Source: Saxidomus purpurata (Eukaryota > Mollusca > Bivalvia > Venerida > Veneridae). From it: 64,000 nucleotides of DNA. Every line of letters starts with the position of its first letter. The first letter of the stretch is position 1. The translations under genes were made by a program, and so were the position numbers. The stretch spans positions 28,620,327-28,684,326 of the forward strand of contig JAFMSR010000002.1 in NCBI GenBank assembly GCA_022818135.1, given 5' to 3'. The notes beneath the pieces were generated by a model. It ran no database searches, was not told where the DNA came from, and was given only the letters and a program-made list of their open reading frames with translations. Shown in pieces: positions 62,446-64,000 of this stretch.

Positions 62446-63690
62446 TTAAATGTTTATGTCTAGTCAAAATTTGGTGAAAATTGGTCATTTGTCTTTTTAC
62501 ATTTGCGCATAAATCATTAATGCTCATCTGGACTCAATTTCCCAGTCACAGTCACATATAGTGATTTCCTTTATGTAATTTGCAGTGATAATAAGTTGTT
62601 GAGATGAAAGGTGCAAATACCAGAATTATGGATGTTCATTTAGTTTTGTATCATGCATTACTAAAACTTTTTTTTTTAAATTATGCCAAATGTTTGTAAT
62701 TCTTAATTTTGGTATGTCTGAATGTATTTTTATTTTTTTGATAGATTATTTTCATCCTTAATTTTGATACTTGTTTCAGGTAGTTTAGTACACTGTCTTA
62801 CAGACAGCTTTTGTTTTATAAAACCAGTAGTTGACTGTCAGGAAATGTCTCGATATGATTTGCTCAACATTTACTATTTGTTGAAATGTTACGCTGTAAT
62901 TAGATTTTTTAAGTGCAATTAAATGAACATATATGGTTTACTATAGGACGTTACAATTATATTGTATTTGTCCTGTTTAACTATCGTATTTTAAATATCA
63001 GATCATTACTTTGTATCAGTTTAGCTGTTACATTGATTCTTTCATCTTTGGAATTTTGATAGATCATTTTCATCCAGGTTGAGTACCCTTTAGTTTTTAA
63101 GACCAGTAGTTGGCTATCAAAGAAGGAAATGCCTCCATATGATTTGCTCAACACTTACTATTTGTGACAATGTTAATCAACATTTTACACTTTTGAAATT
63201 ACATAGCCAAAATGGTCAATTTGGACGTACATTGTAATCAGGGCTGAATCAATATTTTGAAAATCACTTGCACTGTCTTCCAAATTCAGAAGGTGTCTAC
63301 ACACTTCTGGTGATTTTGAAAATGAGTGTTACGACAGATCATTTAGTGTGACAAAAGAGAGGCAAAAAGCCCTTTGTAGTACAGAAAAGTTTAATCACTG
63401 TATATTTGTTGTAAACAATGGTCATTCAGAATTGTATAAAATTGCAAATCAGTGTTGATTTTTTTTTTACTTTTGTACATTTTCGTATTACTGATTTTTA
63501 AAGTGAATGCCTCGTTTTGTTATTTTTTCATTGTTTTTGACATGAAATTCAGTTGTACTTCATCCAAAAGTCATTTTTAGTAATTTTATGATTTGTTTGT
63601 ATCAGGTAGATATATTTGCAAGATAAAAATTCCTGAAATAAAGGAGAATGATACTAGCTTATTTTGCTCTGTCATGTTTATAATTATAAT
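62446..63690. other. Intergenic stretch
   Basis: A degenerate duplication is visible ('CAGTAGTTG.CT.TCA', 'GATTTGCTCAACA.TTACTATTTGT' near 62825 and 63105), but no gene is recognised. Confidence 0.4.
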
Positions 63691-63691
63691 T

Positions 63692-64000
63692 TTTAGCTCA
63701 CCTGAGCATGAAGTGCTCAGTAGTGAGTTATTGTGATTGGCCCTATTTTTCTAAGGTAAGTACCATTGTTTCAAATAGTCAGTCAGACACTTTAAAAGCT
63801 GCTTGAAAAGCTGTACACACTGTCGCATTCCAAATTTTGTAACTGCAGCTTCAAAAACATAAAGTAGGTCAAAAGGTCATTATGAATGTAATTTTAGTTT
63901 CCATCTTGACCTAGAGTCCATCAAGTCAAACATTCTGACCAATATTCAAGATCAAAGGGACCAAGTTAATAAAATGACTTGTAAAGACCTGACCCAGTTT
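63692..64000. repeat. Start of a dispersed element cut by the window end
   Basis: Begins 'TTTTTAGCTCACCTGAGCATGAAGTGCTCAG', a start block common to bivalve dispersed repeats of this class, and continues with degenerate 'AGGTCAAAAGGTCATT' type sequence to the window edge. Confidence 0.5.

Overview
The window looks like nuclear DNA of a mollusc, most likely a marine bivalve. It is AT-rich, its genes are split by GT-AG introns, and between and inside the genes it carries tRNA-derived SINE-like copies, degenerate tandem repeats and short TIR-bounded non-autonomous elements of a kind common in bivalve genomes. There is no bacterial-style operon, CRISPR array, rRNA or intact canonical tRNA. The species assignment is inference; all exon joins were made by eye from splice sites and reading-frame continuity.

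Four protein-coding loci can be supported. (1) A + strand exon at 2639-4938 encodes a STAND-type P-loop NTPase (nSTAND3-like) with C-terminal ankyrin repeats; its 5' exon(s) are not identified. (2) A four-exon + strand gene at 18007-21972 encodes a 108-residue type I membrane protein with a signal peptide, eight ectodomain cysteines and one TM helix, resembling the Shisa/CYYR1 group. (3) A 21-exon - strand gene at 28987-47238 encodes a 989-residue coiled-coil protein recognisable as the centriolar-satellite protein CCDC57; all 21 exons join in frame. (4) A seven-exon + strand gene at 51991-59781 encodes a 711-residue leucine-rich-repeat protein with an acidic tail. Genes 3 and 4 lie head to head about 4.7 kb apart; a CRE palindrome and a CCAAT box mark the likely CCDC57 promoter.

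The first 18 kb outside gene 1 is gene-poor: a palindromic element with twin hammerhead-ribozyme-like motifs (1203-1440), a 104-bp (TG)n tract, a degenerate repeat field at 9.5-10.2 kb, and a complex of inverted and direct composite repeats at 11.8-14.3 kb. From 22 to 29 kb lie a 104-bp-period satellite, a 21-bp-type tandem array and several copies of a 'GTCACTGTGACCTTGACC' dispersed repeat. The introns of CCDC57 and of the LRR gene hold many elements of one recurring design: a non-autonomous unit, sometimes with visible TIRs, filled with three or four tandem units of roughly 135-170 bp.

The points most worth following up are the hammerhead-like palindrome, the Shisa-like micro-gene, a perfect RFX X-box carried inside a dispersed repeat (two copies, one in the LRR gene), the TIR-plus-tandem element architecture, and the 1.85-kb TIR-bounded segment between the head-to-head genes.
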